Shown: piece after piece, positions 15,511-23,706 of the stretch
Layout of the letters: each line of letters opens with the position of its first letter
How positions within the stretch are numbered: the first letter of the stretch is position 1
Source: Tistlia consotensis USBA 355
GTDB lineage: Bacteria; Pseudomonadota; Alphaproteobacteria; Kiloniellales; DSM-21159
Direction: 5' to 3'
NCBI RefSeq assembly: GCF_900177295.1
Contig: NZ_FWZX01000009.1
Span: 62,001 to 126,000 of the forward strand
Length of the DNA stretch: 64,000 nucleotides
The notes under the pieces: generated by a model
What the model was told of the DNA's origin: nothing
The model's database searches: none
Seen by the model: the letters and a program-made list of their open reading frames with translations, nothing else
Translations under genes and position numbers: made by a program

Positions 15511-16497
15511 TCAGGCGGCCGCAGCTGCCGGATCGTGCCGGCACGCGTGGACCTCGATCGTCGAGTGCACGATGCCCAGCCCGCTCGGCAGCAGACTGCG
15601 ATAGTGCTCGGGGTCGCGAGGGTCGTGGGTCACGATGCAGAGCGCCGCGGCGTGTAGCCCCGGGCCAATGGCCCAGACGTGGAGGTCGGCGATTCGGTTG
15701 TCGCCGACACCCTCGATGGCCGCGCGCACGGCGTCGCGCAGCCGCTCGTCGGCGCGCCGGTCGAGGAGCACGCCGCTCGTATCCTTCAGCAGGAACCAGG
15801 CCCAACGCGCCACCAGGACGGCGCCGAGCAGGCCCATCAGCGGATCGAGCCAGACTGCACCGAAGTACTTGCCGGCCAGCAGAGCGACGATGGCGAAGAC
15901 TGAGGTCAGGGCATCCGCGAGGACGTGGAGATAGGCCGAGCGGAGGTTTTGGTCCCGACGGTCGTGATGATGCTCGTGGCCGTGCTCGTGCGGGCCATCA
16001 GCGTGGTGGTGGTGTCCTGCTCCGTGGTCATGATCTTCGCCGCGGGTGGTGAGCAGCAGGGCGCTCACGCCGTTGACGGCGAGCCCGATAACGGCGACGA
16101 GGAGCGCCCAATCGAAGGCGATCGGCACCGGCGCCAGGAAGCGCGTCGCGCTTTCCCAGGCCATGACCAGGGCAAATCCGGCAAGCACAATGGCGCTGGT
16201 ATAGGCGCCGAGGGCATTAACCTTGCCGGTGCCGAAGGTGAAGCGGCGGTCGCCGGCGTGGCGTCTGGCATAGCTGTAGGTGAAGACGCTCAGCCCCAGC
16301 GCCACGGCGTGTGATCCCATGTGCATGCCGTCCGCGAGCAGCGCCATCGAGCCGAAGCTCCAGCCCGCGGCGATCTCCACGACCATCGTGACGACGGTGA
16401 CGAGCGCTACGACCAGCGTCGGGCGCTCGCCGCGGCGCGGCACGTCCTGGCCGAAGGTGTGGTCGTGCGTCCAGCGTTCCAGGGTCTGGCTGTGCAT
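15511..16497 (-). CDS. dmeF: cation diffusion facilitator, DmeF type
   Basis: 328 residues from an ATG at 16497 (MHSQTLERWTHDHTFGQ) with GGAGAG upstream. Six membrane segments are visible. LLADGMHMGSHA and HVLADALTSVFAI carry the paired His/Asp metal sites of the CDF family. A His-rich cytoplasmic loop (HDHGAGHHHHADGPHEHGHE) separates segments four and five. The N-terminus and loop match DmeF, which exports Co2+/Ni2+ by proton exchange. It converges on ccdA. Substrate is inferred from the subfamily. Confidence 0.85.
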   Translation of the reverse strand: MHSQTLERWTHDHTFGQDVPRRGERPTLVVALVTVVTMVVEIAAGWSFGSMALLADGMHMGSHAVALGLSVFTYSYARRHAGDRRFTFGTGKVNALGAYTSAIVLAGFALVMAWESATRFLAPVPIAFDWALLVAVIGLAVNGVSALLLTTRGEDHDHGAGHHHHADGPHEHGHEHHHDRRDQNLRSAYLHVLADALTSVFAIVALLAGKYFGAVWLDPLMGLLGAVLVARWAWFLLKDTSGVLLDRRADERLRDAVRAAIEGVGDNRIADLHVWAIGPGLHAAALCIVTHDPRDPEHYRSLLPSGLGIVHSTIEVHACRHDPAAAAA

Positions 16498-16816
16498 GAT
16501 CTCTCCGTCTCGCTGCGGTCGCCGGGCAAGCGGTCGGCGCCGCCGGTCTGCCCACGGTCCCAATCCGACGCACGCGAGCGCGGGTGTCAAGGCGGGTCCT
16601 GCGCGCGTTCGATGATCGAGCTACTGTTCGGCCTCTCGCACCGGCCCGGTGCGCGCGGACCGCGTCCCCGTCCGGCGGTTGCCGTGAGCCCTGGGGAACC
16701 CGTCGGCGGCTCGATCCGTTCGCTGGACGACCCTGAGCGCTGACTTGCCGCCGCATCGCAGTCGGACAGGCTTTTATGGCTCACGGTTGCAGGATACGGC
16801 CAATGGGGGAGAAGCC

Positions 16817-17254
16817 ATGATCGAACGGATCGTCGTCGGAACCGACGGATCGGGCGAGGCTGAGAGGGCGGTCATTTGGGCTGGCGAATTGGCGGCGAAC
16901 CTCGACGCCGAACTGCTGGTGGTGCACGTCTTCGAGACCGACCCGGCACGGCTGCCGGGCGGCTACGCCGTGCTGTCGGAGGACGAGCTCCGCCGCCTCC
17001 GCGAGCAGGCGCAACGGTGCCTCGATGGCGACTGGACAGCGTGCCTGAAGGATGCGTCCGCTCGTTTCCGAACGATCCGGATCGAGGGCAACGCCGCCGG
17101 TGCGCTGATCGATCTCGCGGAGCGGGAGGAGGCCGATCTGCTCGTTGCCGGGAGCCGCGGGCGAGGCGGCTTCGCCGAGCTTCTGCTGGGCAGCGTCGGC
17201 CACCAGCTCGTGCTTCACGCCAAGGTGCCGGTGACGATCGTGCCGAGCCGGTAA
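16817..17254 (+). CDS. universal stress protein, single UspA domain
   Basis: 145 residues from an ATG at 16817 with GGGGGAGAA upstream. It begins IERIVVGTDGSGEAERAV and ends GSRGRGGFAELLLGSVGHQL...VPVTIVP. The G-x2-G-x9-G-S/T pattern of ATP-binding Usp proteins is present (GSRGRGGFAELLLGSVG). Such proteins are induced by stress and energy limitation. It stands alone between a CDF gene and SHOCT genes, all pointing the other way. No FNR-type box is seen upstream. Confidence 0.85.
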   Translation: MIERIVVGTDGSGEAERAVIWAGELAANLDAELLVVHVFETDPARLPGGYAVLSEDELRRLREQAQRCLDGDWTACLKDASARFRTIRIEGNAAGALIDLAEREEADLLVAGSRGRGGFAELLLGSVGHQLVLHAKVPVTIVPSR

Positions 17255-17318
17255 CTTGCCGAGGCCGGTCAGCCTGGCAGGTTACCGGTCTCGAATCGCT
17301 TGATGCCCCGAAGCACCG

Positions 17319-17687
17319 TTAGTCACCGAGCACGCGCCGGCGCTCCTCGAACTCGTCCTTGTCGATCTCGCCGCGCGCGAAGCGCTCCTTGAGGATGTCG
17401 AGGGCCGACTTCCCGGCAGGCGGATAGGTTGGGGGGTGGTGCGGGTGCAGGGGCCCGACCAGCCAGCGCAAGAGGACCACGACGCCGACCAGGACCAGTG
17501 CGAGCACCAGGATCATCATGACCGGGCCCAGGAGCCAGCCATGCCAGCCGTCGCCCCACATGGTACCGCCGTCCCACATGTGGCCGTAGAAGTAGGGGCC
17601 CTGCTGCGCCCAGGCGGCAGCCGGCAGGCCCGCAGCCGCCACGGACGCGGCGGCTGCCAGGCCTCGAGAAATATTGCGGCGGGTCAT
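17319..17687 (-). CDS. SHOCT-domain membrane protein
   Basis: 122 residues from an ATG at 17687. A signal-like N-terminus (residues about 1-27) is followed by a Gly/His/Trp-rich segment (FYGHMWDGGTMWGDGWHGW), a membrane helix (VMMILVLALVLVGVVVLLRW) and a C-terminal SHOCT motif (ALDILKERFARGEIDKDEFE). SHOCT is a short oligomerisation motif. The start lies one base after the TGA of the preceding gene, so the two are translated together. The His/Met-rich part may bind metal, which is inferred. Confidence 0.75.
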   Translation of the reverse strand: MTRRNISRGLAAAASVAAAGLPAAAWAQQGPYFYGHMWDGGTMWGDGWHGWLLGPVMMILVLALVLVGVVVLLRWLVGPLHPHHPPTYPPAGKSALDILKERFARGEIDKDEFEERRRVLGD

Positions 17688-17688
17688 G

Positions 17689-18249
17689 TCACTCGACCGG
17701 CCGCATCCAGCCGCGGTGGCGGTCGACGGCCAGCTGCTGCACCAGCGAGCCGTCCTGGGTGACGATCTCGGCGACGATCGTATCGTCGTCCTTGGCCTCG
17801 ACCTTGCCGAGCTTGATGTGCGGGTTGCCGCCCCAGGCCAAGCGCTGCTCGAGCATCTTCTTGACGTCGTCGGTGGTGAGCTTGAGGTCCGGCGCCTGCT
17901 GCGCTCCATAGCCCGGGGCCATGCCATAGCCCGGCATCATTCCGTAGCCGTGGCCCGTCATTCCCGGGACCATCCCGTAGCCGGGACCCATGCCGTAGCC
18001 GGGACCTATGCCGTACCCCGGCCGCATGCCGTAGCCGTACCCCGGTCCCATCATTCCCGGGCCCATGCCGTAACCGTCGCCGCCGTAGCCGGGGGCCGGC
18101 ATGCCGTATCCCGGGGCGTCGTCGCCGTCGCTGTCGCCGCCCATCATGCCGTAGCCCATGCCACGCCCGTGGGCCAGGGCGGAACCCGAGAGCGCGCCGA
18201 ACAGGGCCGCTGCCAAGCCGGCCGCGAGAATCGTCTTCCTGTCGATCAT
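17689..18249 (-). CDS. exported Gly/Met/Tyr-rich repeat protein
   Basis: 186 residues with a signal peptide (KTILAAGLAAALFGALSGSALA). Residues about 35-120 are imperfect repeats of PGYGMGPG and GYGMMP, very rich in Gly, Met, Tyr and Pro. A folded C-terminal domain follows (LKLTTDDVKKMLEQRLAWGG; IVAEIVTQDGSLVQQLAVDR). The Met-rich repeats suggest periplasmic copper(I) binding, which is inferred. It precedes the SHOCT protein in one operon. I know no described function. Confidence 0.75.
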   Translation of the reverse strand: MIDRKTILAAGLAAALFGALSGSALAHGRGMGYGMMGGDSDGDDAPGYGMPAPGYGGDGYGMGPGMMGPGYGYGMRPGYGIGPGYGMGPGYGMVPGMTGHGYGMMPGYGMAPGYGAQQAPDLKLTTDDVKKMLEQRLAWGGNPHIKLGKVEAKDDDTIVAEIVTQDGSLVQQLAVDRHRGWMRPVE

Positions 18250-18431
18250 TGCCAATCTCCCGCAAAGCGGGCGCCGCGAGCCGGCGTCCTGCGGGAAAGC
18301 GTGGAGCGGCCTGCCGACAGGGGCATTGACGAGCCTCAAGCGGGATTGCGCGACCTTGCCGATGCGCCCTCTTGTCACGGCCGCTCCGCGTCCGGGGCCT
18401 CGGTCAATAGGGCTCGAGGATCGCAGGGCGG

Positions 18432-18554
18432 TCAGAACCTCGGGCGAACGCCGGTCAGGAAGAAGGCCGCATCGACGCTCTCGCCGTCGTCGCGGGCGAG
18501 GTCGGCGCTGCCCTCGAACTTGCGCTCGAAGTCGACGCCGCCGTCGGGCGCGAC
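18432..18554 (-). pseudogene. C-terminal remnant of copper resistance protein CopB
   Basis: The last 40 codons before the stop at 18432 read VDFERKFEGSADLARDDGES then VDAAFFLTGVRPRF. This matches the end of the PcoB/CopB outer membrane barrel (VEWERKFGxTADxARxxGEDVxxTxFVxGLRxWF). The rest of the barrel is absent. Upstream in the same frame lies an unrelated signal-like stretch (RRRFLLLLVALPLALAAAMP, near 18780) that may be a fusion by deletion. The frame as a whole could be a chimeric exported peptide, but a decayed copB is more likely. Confidence 0.5.
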
Positions 18555-18973
18555 GGTCCGGCCGACGAGGTCGACACTGAAGAGCGGCCGAAGCAGACCG
18601 GATTCCCGTCCCGTGGCGAAGGCCGGGCGGAGGGCCAGATGACCTGCCCCGCTTCCGGCGCCGTTCGCGCCGTTGCAGTCGGCACTGCCGGCCGACGTGG
18701 CCTGGGCGATTGCCTGATGCCCATGCCCTCCCGAGGCAAAGGCGACCGGCATCGCGGCCGCGAGCGCGAGGGGCAGGGCGACGAGGAGCAAGAGAAACCG
18801 GCGCCTCGAGAAGTAGGACGGTCCGCCTTGCCAGCGAGCGAGGACTCGGGCCCCGACGAAACGGGGGCAAGGGGACGCCTCGGCAGCGCCGAAGGCGACG
18901 GCCGCAGCAAGCAGCCATTCGCCCCGCCCGTCCTGAGACCTCCCAAGCGATCGTGCCGGCCTCGTCGCCGCGC

Positions 18974-19189
18974 CTATTTCGAGAGCAGCTTCTTGCGCTC
19001 CTCGAACTCCTCCTTGTCGATCTCGCCTCGCGCGAAGCGCTCGTTGAGGATGTCGAGGGGCGTCGACGCGGAAGGCGGAGATGCCGCGTCTCCTCGCGTG
19101 GTCCTGGCGCCGAAGCGGCGTACGAGCAGGACGACGAGGACGATGAGCGCTCCCCAGAAGAGGATCATCGCGAGACCACCGAACATCAT
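18974..19189 (-). CDS. small SHOCT-domain membrane protein
   Basis: 71 residues. An N-terminal membrane helix (LAMILFWGALIVLVVLLVRR) is followed by a short linker and LDILNERFARGEIDKEEFEE, a SHOCT motif nearly the same as that of the protein at 17319. The two are probably paralogues. It lies between the copB remnant and the cupredoxin, all on the minus strand. SHOCT proteins of this size are common in copper gene clusters. Its molecular role is unknown. Confidence 0.75.
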   Translation of the reverse strand: MMFGGLAMILFWGALIVLVVLLVRRFGARTTRGDAASPPSASTPLDILNERFARGEIDKEEFEERKKLLSK

Positions 19190-19343
19190 GGGTTTCGACC
19201 TCCAAGGTCAGCTATGGGTCGTCTTCCGCCTTGCGGCAGGCACGACGGATCACCGCGTGAGCTGGCCGCCCCGGTGCCGGACATCCGCAGGCCGCTGCGG
19301 TCACAGGCTTTCGAACCCGGGCCCCATCGCGCCCTGCTTGCGG

Positions 19344-20051
19344 TCAACGCACGACGAGCTTGCCGTACATTCCCTTCTCGGCATGGGCCGGGGTCGGGCA
19401 GACATACCAGTAGGTGCCTGGTCGATCGGCGACGAAGCTCACGCCCAGGCCACCATACTGAGCGGCCTCAACGTCGTCCTGACTGCGCCAGGGCACCTCC
19501 GGCAGGGGCTGCACCACCGGCGCCCCCATGTACATCATGGCCATGTCGGGATAGGGCGGCGGCGCCGAGACGATTTCCACCGTGTGCTCCATGGTGCGGC
19601 CGTAGTCCATGTTGATCAGGTTCAAGTGGACCGCGGCGCCGCGGGGAATGACCAAAGTCGGATTGACCAGCCCGTGCAGCTCGAAGGTCTGGTCGGGGGA
19701 ACCCGGCTGGACGGCGACAAGGTTGATCGTGACTTCGCTGCCGTCGAAGGTGACCGTGTTGGTCTTGGCATCCGCCGTTCCATGGGCACTGCCGTACTGG
19801 ATGAACGCCTCGGCCTCGGCATAGCTCACGACCCGACCGCCCCAGTGCGGCGCTACCGGCCGGTCGCTGAACCCTCCGCCCATCATGCCGCCACCCATCA
19901 TGCCGGCCCCCATGGTCCAACCGCCGCTACCATATTGGGCGAGGGCGGCCGTGGCAGCCGCCAGCACCCCGACGATCGCCACGCCCAGCAGCGGCCGGCG
20001 CAGCCGCGGCGTGCGAGTCTCGGGCGAATTCTGGATCTTCTGCGTTCGCAT
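19344..20051 (-). CDS. exported cupredoxin, rusticyanin/sulfocyanin-like
   Basis: 235 residues. A signal anchor (PLLGVAIVGVLAAATAALAQ) is followed by a Gly/Met segment (MGAGMMGGGMMGGG) and a beta-rich domain. The type 1 copper ligands are visible: His in TMEHTVEIV (about residue 155), then Cys218, His223 and Met228 in YVCPTPAHAEKGM. It would carry single electrons in the periplasm, possibly to a terminal oxidase or from the Rieske protein at 35.5 kb. An FNR-type box at 20127-20140 lies 76 bases upstream of the start. Confidence 0.85.
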   Translation of the reverse strand: MRTQKIQNSPETRTPRLRRPLLGVAIVGVLAAATAALAQYGSGGWTMGAGMMGGGMMGGGFSDRPVAPHWGGRVVSYAEAEAFIQYGSAHGTADAKTNTVTFDGSEVTINLVAVQPGSPDQTFELHGLVNPTLVIPRGAAVHLNLINMDYGRTMEHTVEIVSAPPPYPDMAMMYMGAPVVQPLPEVPWRSQDDVEAAQYGGLGVSFVADRPGTYWYVCPTPAHAEKGMYGKLVVR

Positions 20052-20126
20052 CGGCCCCTCCCTCGGCAGCCAAACCCGCAGGTTTCGACGCTTTCCAAGG
20101 AAGGCACATATCGCTGCACCGCAGCA

Positions 20127-20140
20127 TTGATCGAGGTCAA
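20127..20140. promoter_or_regulatory. FNR/FixK-type box TTGAT-CGAG-GTCAA
   Basis: A 5-4-5 inverted repeat upstream of the cupredoxin gene (minus strand). An activating site at -41.5 would put transcription start near 20092, 41 bases before the ATG. It overlaps the stop codon of the copA remnant. Confidence 0.65.
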
Positions 20141-20388
20141 CGAGCCGGAGCGAGGCTTCCCAGATGCAGCCGCCCGCCGTGCAGCGTGTCGGGGATCACA
20201 GGGATGGATCTCAACGACATCCTCTGCGCAGCGATCACCAGGCTCGGCGGAATGCCGAACAGCGGATAGACCAGCCCGGCCGCGGTCGACACGCCGACCG
20301 CGTTGTGGACGAAGGCGAAGAACTCGGCCTCGTGGATGTCGTGCAGGATCGCCCGGCTGGGGCGATCGGCCGCATCATTGGCGGCCAT
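20137..20388 (-). pseudogene. C-terminal remnant of a copper P1B-type ATPase
   Basis: The frame reads EFFAFVHNAVGVSTAAGLVY, PLFGIPPSLVIAAQRMSLRS and IPVI, which aligns with the last two membrane segments of CopA (FFAFVYNxxGVPxAAGxLYP...MSLSSVSVI). The catalytic domains and the CPC helix are missing and several conserved residues have changed. It overlaps the end of the adenylate cyclase gene by 14 bases. It may still be translated as an 83-residue peptide but cannot be a pump. Confidence 0.65.
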
Positions 20389-21718
20389 CCCCTTCGCCGC
20401 CACTCGCCTTGATTTCCTCCAGGTCGCCCCATTCGAACGATGCGAGGCAAAGCGCCTCGACCGGTTGCCGATGTCCCTTGAGCTCATGGAGTGGCAGCCG
20501 TCGCCATCCGGCGCCTTCTGCGTCATTCCCGGCGGCTTCGAGCAGGGCGGCCGAGACGACGAGGGGGCTCGACACCTCCCGGCTCAGCCGCTCCAGGCGC
20601 TCGGCCACGTTCACGGTATCGCCGATGACGGTGAATTCGAGCAGCTGCTCGCCGCCGAGCGCGCCGGCGAAGACCTCTCCGTAGTGTCCGCCGATGCCGA
20701 TCGCGACCGGCGCCTTGCCGGCCCGCTCGCGCTCCGACGACCACTCCCGCGCGGCCTGCAGGATCTCGAGGGCGCAGCGGACGGCCCGTTCGGCGTCGTC
20801 CGCTCTCTGGAGCGGGCTGCCGAAGACCGCCATGATCGCATCGCCGATGAACTTGTCGACCGTCCCGCCATGCGCGAAGACCGGCCGGGCGAGGCGCCTG
20901 CGGTACTCGGAAAGAAAGGCGCCCAGCTCGTCCGGAGCCATGGTCTCGCCGAGCGTCGTGAAGCCGCGAATATCGACGAACAGCACGGCGACGGGCTGGC
21001 GGCGGCCGGCCAGGAGCTGATCCTCGTCACCCTCGGCGAGCCGGGCCGCCAGGTTCGGCGAGAAGTAGCGCGACAGCCTGGCCGTGCGCGCGGCCTGCTG
21101 GACGGAGGCCAGCAGCAGGCTCCTGGTCCGTCGGCCCATGACGAAGAGAATGAAGGTCGCCACGGCGACCAGGGTCGGTGGCAGCGCCTGGTAGTTCAGA
21201 ACCCTCGCCATGCCGTTGTGCGCCATCGTCGACATCTGGCCCATGTGCCCGGTCATGGCCATCTCAGCATCGGCGGCCGGCAGGCGAGAGCCGAACTCGA
21301 TCGCCGCGACGAACAGCGCGCCGGCATAGACGACCAGCCAGGGTCGATAGCGCAAGGCGGCGTAGGCCAGAATGACGAAGATCAGGCCTGTGGCGGGCAA
21401 CGAGAATGCACCGGCGGGCGGCATGCCCATCATGCGGCTCAGCATCAGGACCTGGACGGCCACGAGAACCACGTCGAAGGTCACCAGGAGATACGGGATC
21501 GACGGATGAAAGATCCGGCGCCAGGCGAGAACGAGACCCACGACGGTCCCGAGGCCGTAGGCGGCGAGAGCGACGGCCGGGCCGGTCGGAACGTGGTCTG
21601 CGTCGACCGCCGAGAGGATGGCGACCGCGAGGGACAGGAGGATCGCGACGCGCACCAGGGCCGCGGTCTTCTCGGCGTCGAGCTCGGCAGGCCGCAGCAA
21701 GGACTTGAGGCCGGTCAT
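20375..21718 (-). CDS. membrane-bound class III adenylate/guanylate cyclase
   Basis: 447 residues with six membrane segments in residues 20-200, then a class III cyclase domain from about residue 240. Metal-binding Asp residues are seen in VLFVDIRGFTTLGETM and GDAIMAVFG, and TVIGDTVNVAERLERLS is the dimer/transition-state loop. The loop between segments five and six holds MAMTGHMGQMSTMAHNGM (from residue 153), Met/His-rich and predicted outside the cell membrane. It may sense copper or another soft metal. The start overlaps the stop of the ion channel gene (ATGA). cAMP could feed the Crp-type regulators at 55-58 kb, which is inference. Confidence 0.85.
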   Translation of the reverse strand: MTGLKSLLRPAELDAEKTAALVRVAILLSLAVAILSAVDADHVPTGPAVALAAYGLGTVVGLVLAWRRIFHPSIPYLLVTFDVVLVAVQVLMLSRMMGMPPAGAFSLPATGLIFVILAYAALRYRPWLVVYAGALFVAAIEFGSRLPAADAEMAMTGHMGQMSTMAHNGMARVLNYQALPPTLVAVATFILFVMGRRTRSLLLASVQQAARTARLSRYFSPNLAARLAEGDEDQLLAGRRQPVAVLFVDIRGFTTLGETMAPDELGAFLSEYRRRLARPVFAHGGTVDKFIGDAIMAVFGSPLQRADDAERAVRCALEILQAAREWSSERERAGKAPVAIGIGGHYGEVFAGALGGEQLLEFTVIGDTVNVAERLERLSREVSSPLVVSAALLEAAGNDAEGAGWRRLPLHELKGHRQPVEALCLASFEWGDLEEIKASGGEGDGRQ

Positions 21719-22272
21719 TCCTGGTCACCTTTCCGTGAACGGCGGTCTCCGGCGCGCCGGTCGGCGGGTTCCGCGCAGCGCTGCCAGGGCCAGAGCCGCC
21801 CCATCGCCAGATAGATGAAAGAGCCCGACCAGGCGATCAGCAGCAGGCTGTTGAGCGCCTCGACGCCCGCGATGAAGCGCAGGTGGCCGCCCGGGAAGAC
21901 GTCGCCGAGCCCGAGCGACGTGTAGGTCACGATCGAGAAGTACAGGAAGTCGAGGGGCCGCTCGACAGCGAGCCCGCCGAACCGGCCGAGGTCGAGCACC
22001 CGCGACGAGAAGCCGTAGGCCGCCGCATAGAGGACGACCTCGCCGACATGCGCCAGCAGGACGACGAAGACGATGCAGAGGACGCGCCGGCCCGGCTGCA
22101 GGGCGATGCGGGCCATGCCGCCTGAGAGCCATCTCAAGGTGGCGTAGTGGAAGCTCGAGGTCGCGAGAGCGAGGCCGACTGCGAGAACGACGGCGACGAG
22201 CATGGCGATCACCCACACGGTCCTGGACTTTGGGGGCAGCAGTCGCCCAAGCCGGTTGCTGTCCGGCCGCAA
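21715..22272 (-). CDS. ion channel-like membrane protein
   Basis: Up to 185 residues from a TTG at 22272. A GTG at 22218 is an alternative that leaves a normal leader behind the FNR-type box at 22305. Three hydrophobic stretches flank TYTSLGLGDVFPGG, which resembles the selectivity filter of two-TM potassium channels (T-x-GxGD). The last helix is EALNSLLLIAWSGSFIYLAM. There is no cyclic-nucleotide domain. It is coupled by a four-base overlap to the adenylate cyclase, so channel and cyclase are made together. Confidence 0.75.
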   Translation of the reverse strand: MRPDSNRLGRLLPPKSRTVWVIAMLVAVVLAVGLALATSSFHYATLRWLSGGMARIALQPGRRVLCIVFVVLLAHVGEVVLYAAAYGFSSRVLDLGRFGGLAVERPLDFLYFSIVTYTSLGLGDVFPGGHLRFIAGVEALNSLLLIAWSGSFIYLAMGRLWPWQRCAEPADRRAGDRRSRKGDQE

Positions 22273-22304
22273 ACCGACAATGCTTCGGCAGGAGGCCGCA
22301 AAGC

Positions 22305-22318
22305 TTGACGCAGATCAA
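22305..22318. promoter_or_regulatory. FNR/FixK-type box TTGAC-GCAG-ATCAA
   Basis: It lies between the divergent ion channel gene (minus) and the small exported protein gene (plus, 22354). It is followed by AG, as in several other boxes of this window. A -41.5 placement would put the minus start near 22270. Confidence 0.6.
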
Positions 22319-22353
22319 AGTCACCATCGCCTCCGAGGCATAGCGATGGCGCC

Positions 22354-22752
22354 ATGAGCACACGCTTTCCGCAGGGTCCGCGTGAGACACCCGCCGGTCA
22401 CGGCCGAGCGAGGACTATTTCATGGTCTCGCCGTGCGGGGGCGGTCCTCTGCCTTCTGGCGCTGATGGTGGCCATCTTCGGCCACTTCGACGCGTCGGCG
22501 GCGGCCACTTTCGGGAGCGACCGGACGGCACTTCTCTCGGCGCAGGCCGATGGCTCTGCCCACGAGGGTATCGTCGTGCCGCCGGGCCACTGTCTGCACG
22601 GCAGCCAGTGCTCGTTCCAGGCCGTGCTTCCGGCGGCTGCGCCGGCCGAATTCGTGGCTCCTGTCTTCTCGATGCGATTTACTCGGGAGTCGAGCGGCGG
22701 TCGCAGCTTGACCCCGGATTCCAGGCCTCCAGACACCACGGTCATCCGCTAG
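22354..22752 (+). CDS. small exported hypothetical protein
   Basis: 132 residues. An Arg-rich N-terminus leads into a hydrophobic helix (GAVLCLLALMVAIFGHF), then a short exported part with PPGHCLHGSQCSFQAVLPAA. The two Cys and His could bind a metal or form a disulfide. The C-terminus is Ser/Arg/Pro-rich. It is divergent from the ion channel gene. From 22753 to 23045 I see no gene. Function is unknown. Confidence 0.5.
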   Translation: MSTRFPQGPRETPAGHGRARTISWSRRAGAVLCLLALMVAIFGHFDASAAATFGSDRTALLSAQADGSAHEGIVVPPGHCLHGSQCSFQAVLPAAAPAEFVAPVFSMRFTRESSGGRSLTPDSRPPDTTVIR

Positions 22753-23045
22753 CGACGCCGACCCGGGCGCGAGACCGGACCCGGGCCGGGCGTCGCGGAG
22801 CGACGTCCTGCCGGCTGCGTGACGAGACCCGTCGACAGCCGGCGCGTCCGAGGGCCAGCCGGCCCGGTCGTCACGCCTGACGCCGTTCGCCTCGGCCCTT
22901 GGTCACCTGGACATCGCTTCGACAGAGTGCTCGCCCGGCTCCGCTCGGAGCGACGCGTTCCGGTGCCGTCGAGCCGACCGCGAGGACGGGCGAACACAGC
23001 CCGACAAGCCGTCTCTTGCGAGGCGACGCAGCGGGGAGGGATGCA

Positions 23046-23393
23046 ATGGAAGCCCTGATCTACTTCGCACTCTGGGCCGGACTGATCTTCCTGATGATGC
23101 GCGTCGGCTGCGGCGCGCACGTCATGGGGCACGGTCATGATCACGGCGCTGGCGCTGGCAAAGCTTCGGCCGGGAGCACCAGCGGGGTCCGCTGGGTGCC
23201 CCCGGAAACCGATGTGGATCCGGTCTGCGGCAAGACCGTTCACCCCGACAAGGCCAAGCCCTCGGTCCATGACGGCATGGTCTACTACTTCTGCTCCCGC
23301 GAGTGCCGCGAGCTCTTCGAGGCTGCGCCGCAGCTCTACGTCGGCCCGCAGGCGGCGCGGCAGCCCGAGATGCTGGAACACCACCATGACTGA
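23046..23393 (+). CDS. YHS-domain membrane protein
   Basis: 115 residues from an ATG at 23046 with GGGAGGG upstream. An N-terminal membrane helix (ALIYFALWAGLIFLMMRVGC) is followed by a His-rich stretch (HVMGHGHDHG) and a YHS domain (VDPVCGKTVHPDKAKPSVHD, then YYFCSRECRELFE). YHS domains bind metal through the paired Cys and are found in or next to Cu/heavy-metal P-type ATPases. It starts a chain of seven or eight genes with overlapping ends (23046-29386), which includes a P1B-3 ATPase. It probably passes metal to that pump. Confidence 0.85.
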   Translation: MEALIYFALWAGLIFLMMRVGCGAHVMGHGHDHGAGAGKASAGSTSGVRWVPPETDVDPVCGKTVHPDKAKPSVHDGMVYYFCSRECRELFEAAPQLYVGPQAARQPEMLEHHHD

Positions 23394-23706
23394 GACCCCG
23401 AGCTTCGCGACGCGACGGCCGGGCACGCCGCTCACGGTCGCACAGCCGGTCCGGCTGCCGGTGCTGGCCCTGGGCACGAGCCTCGGCCTCTTCCTCGCGG
23501 TGACCTACCTGCTCTGCGTCGGCTTCGACCTGCTGTTCCCTGGGCACGCGATGTACCCGGTCTGGCAGCGGCTCCTGCCGGGCTTCACCTGGCTGACCTG
23601 GCAGGGCTTCCTGCTCGGCCTCGTCGAGAGCTTCGCCTACGGCTGGTACGTGGCCCTGGTCTTCGGCCCCCTGTTCAACCTCTTCGCAAGACGGTGGCAG
23701 CGATGA
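23386..23706 (+). CDS. DUF5676-type membrane protein
   Basis: 106 residues with two or three membrane helices. The start overlaps the end of the YHS gene by 8 bases. The segments TYLLCVGFDLLFPGHAMYPV, LLPGFTWLTWQGFLLGLVES and FAYGWYVALVFGPLFNLF match the DUF5676 family, small membrane proteins found with YHS proteins and metal ATPases. The function of the family is unknown. The next gene starts on its stop codon (ATGA). Confidence 0.8.
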   Translation: MTETPSFATRRPGTPLTVAQPVRLPVLALGTSLGLFLAVTYLLCVGFDLLFPGHAMYPVWQRLLPGFTWLTWQGFLLGLVESFAYGWYVALVFGPLFNLFARRWQR

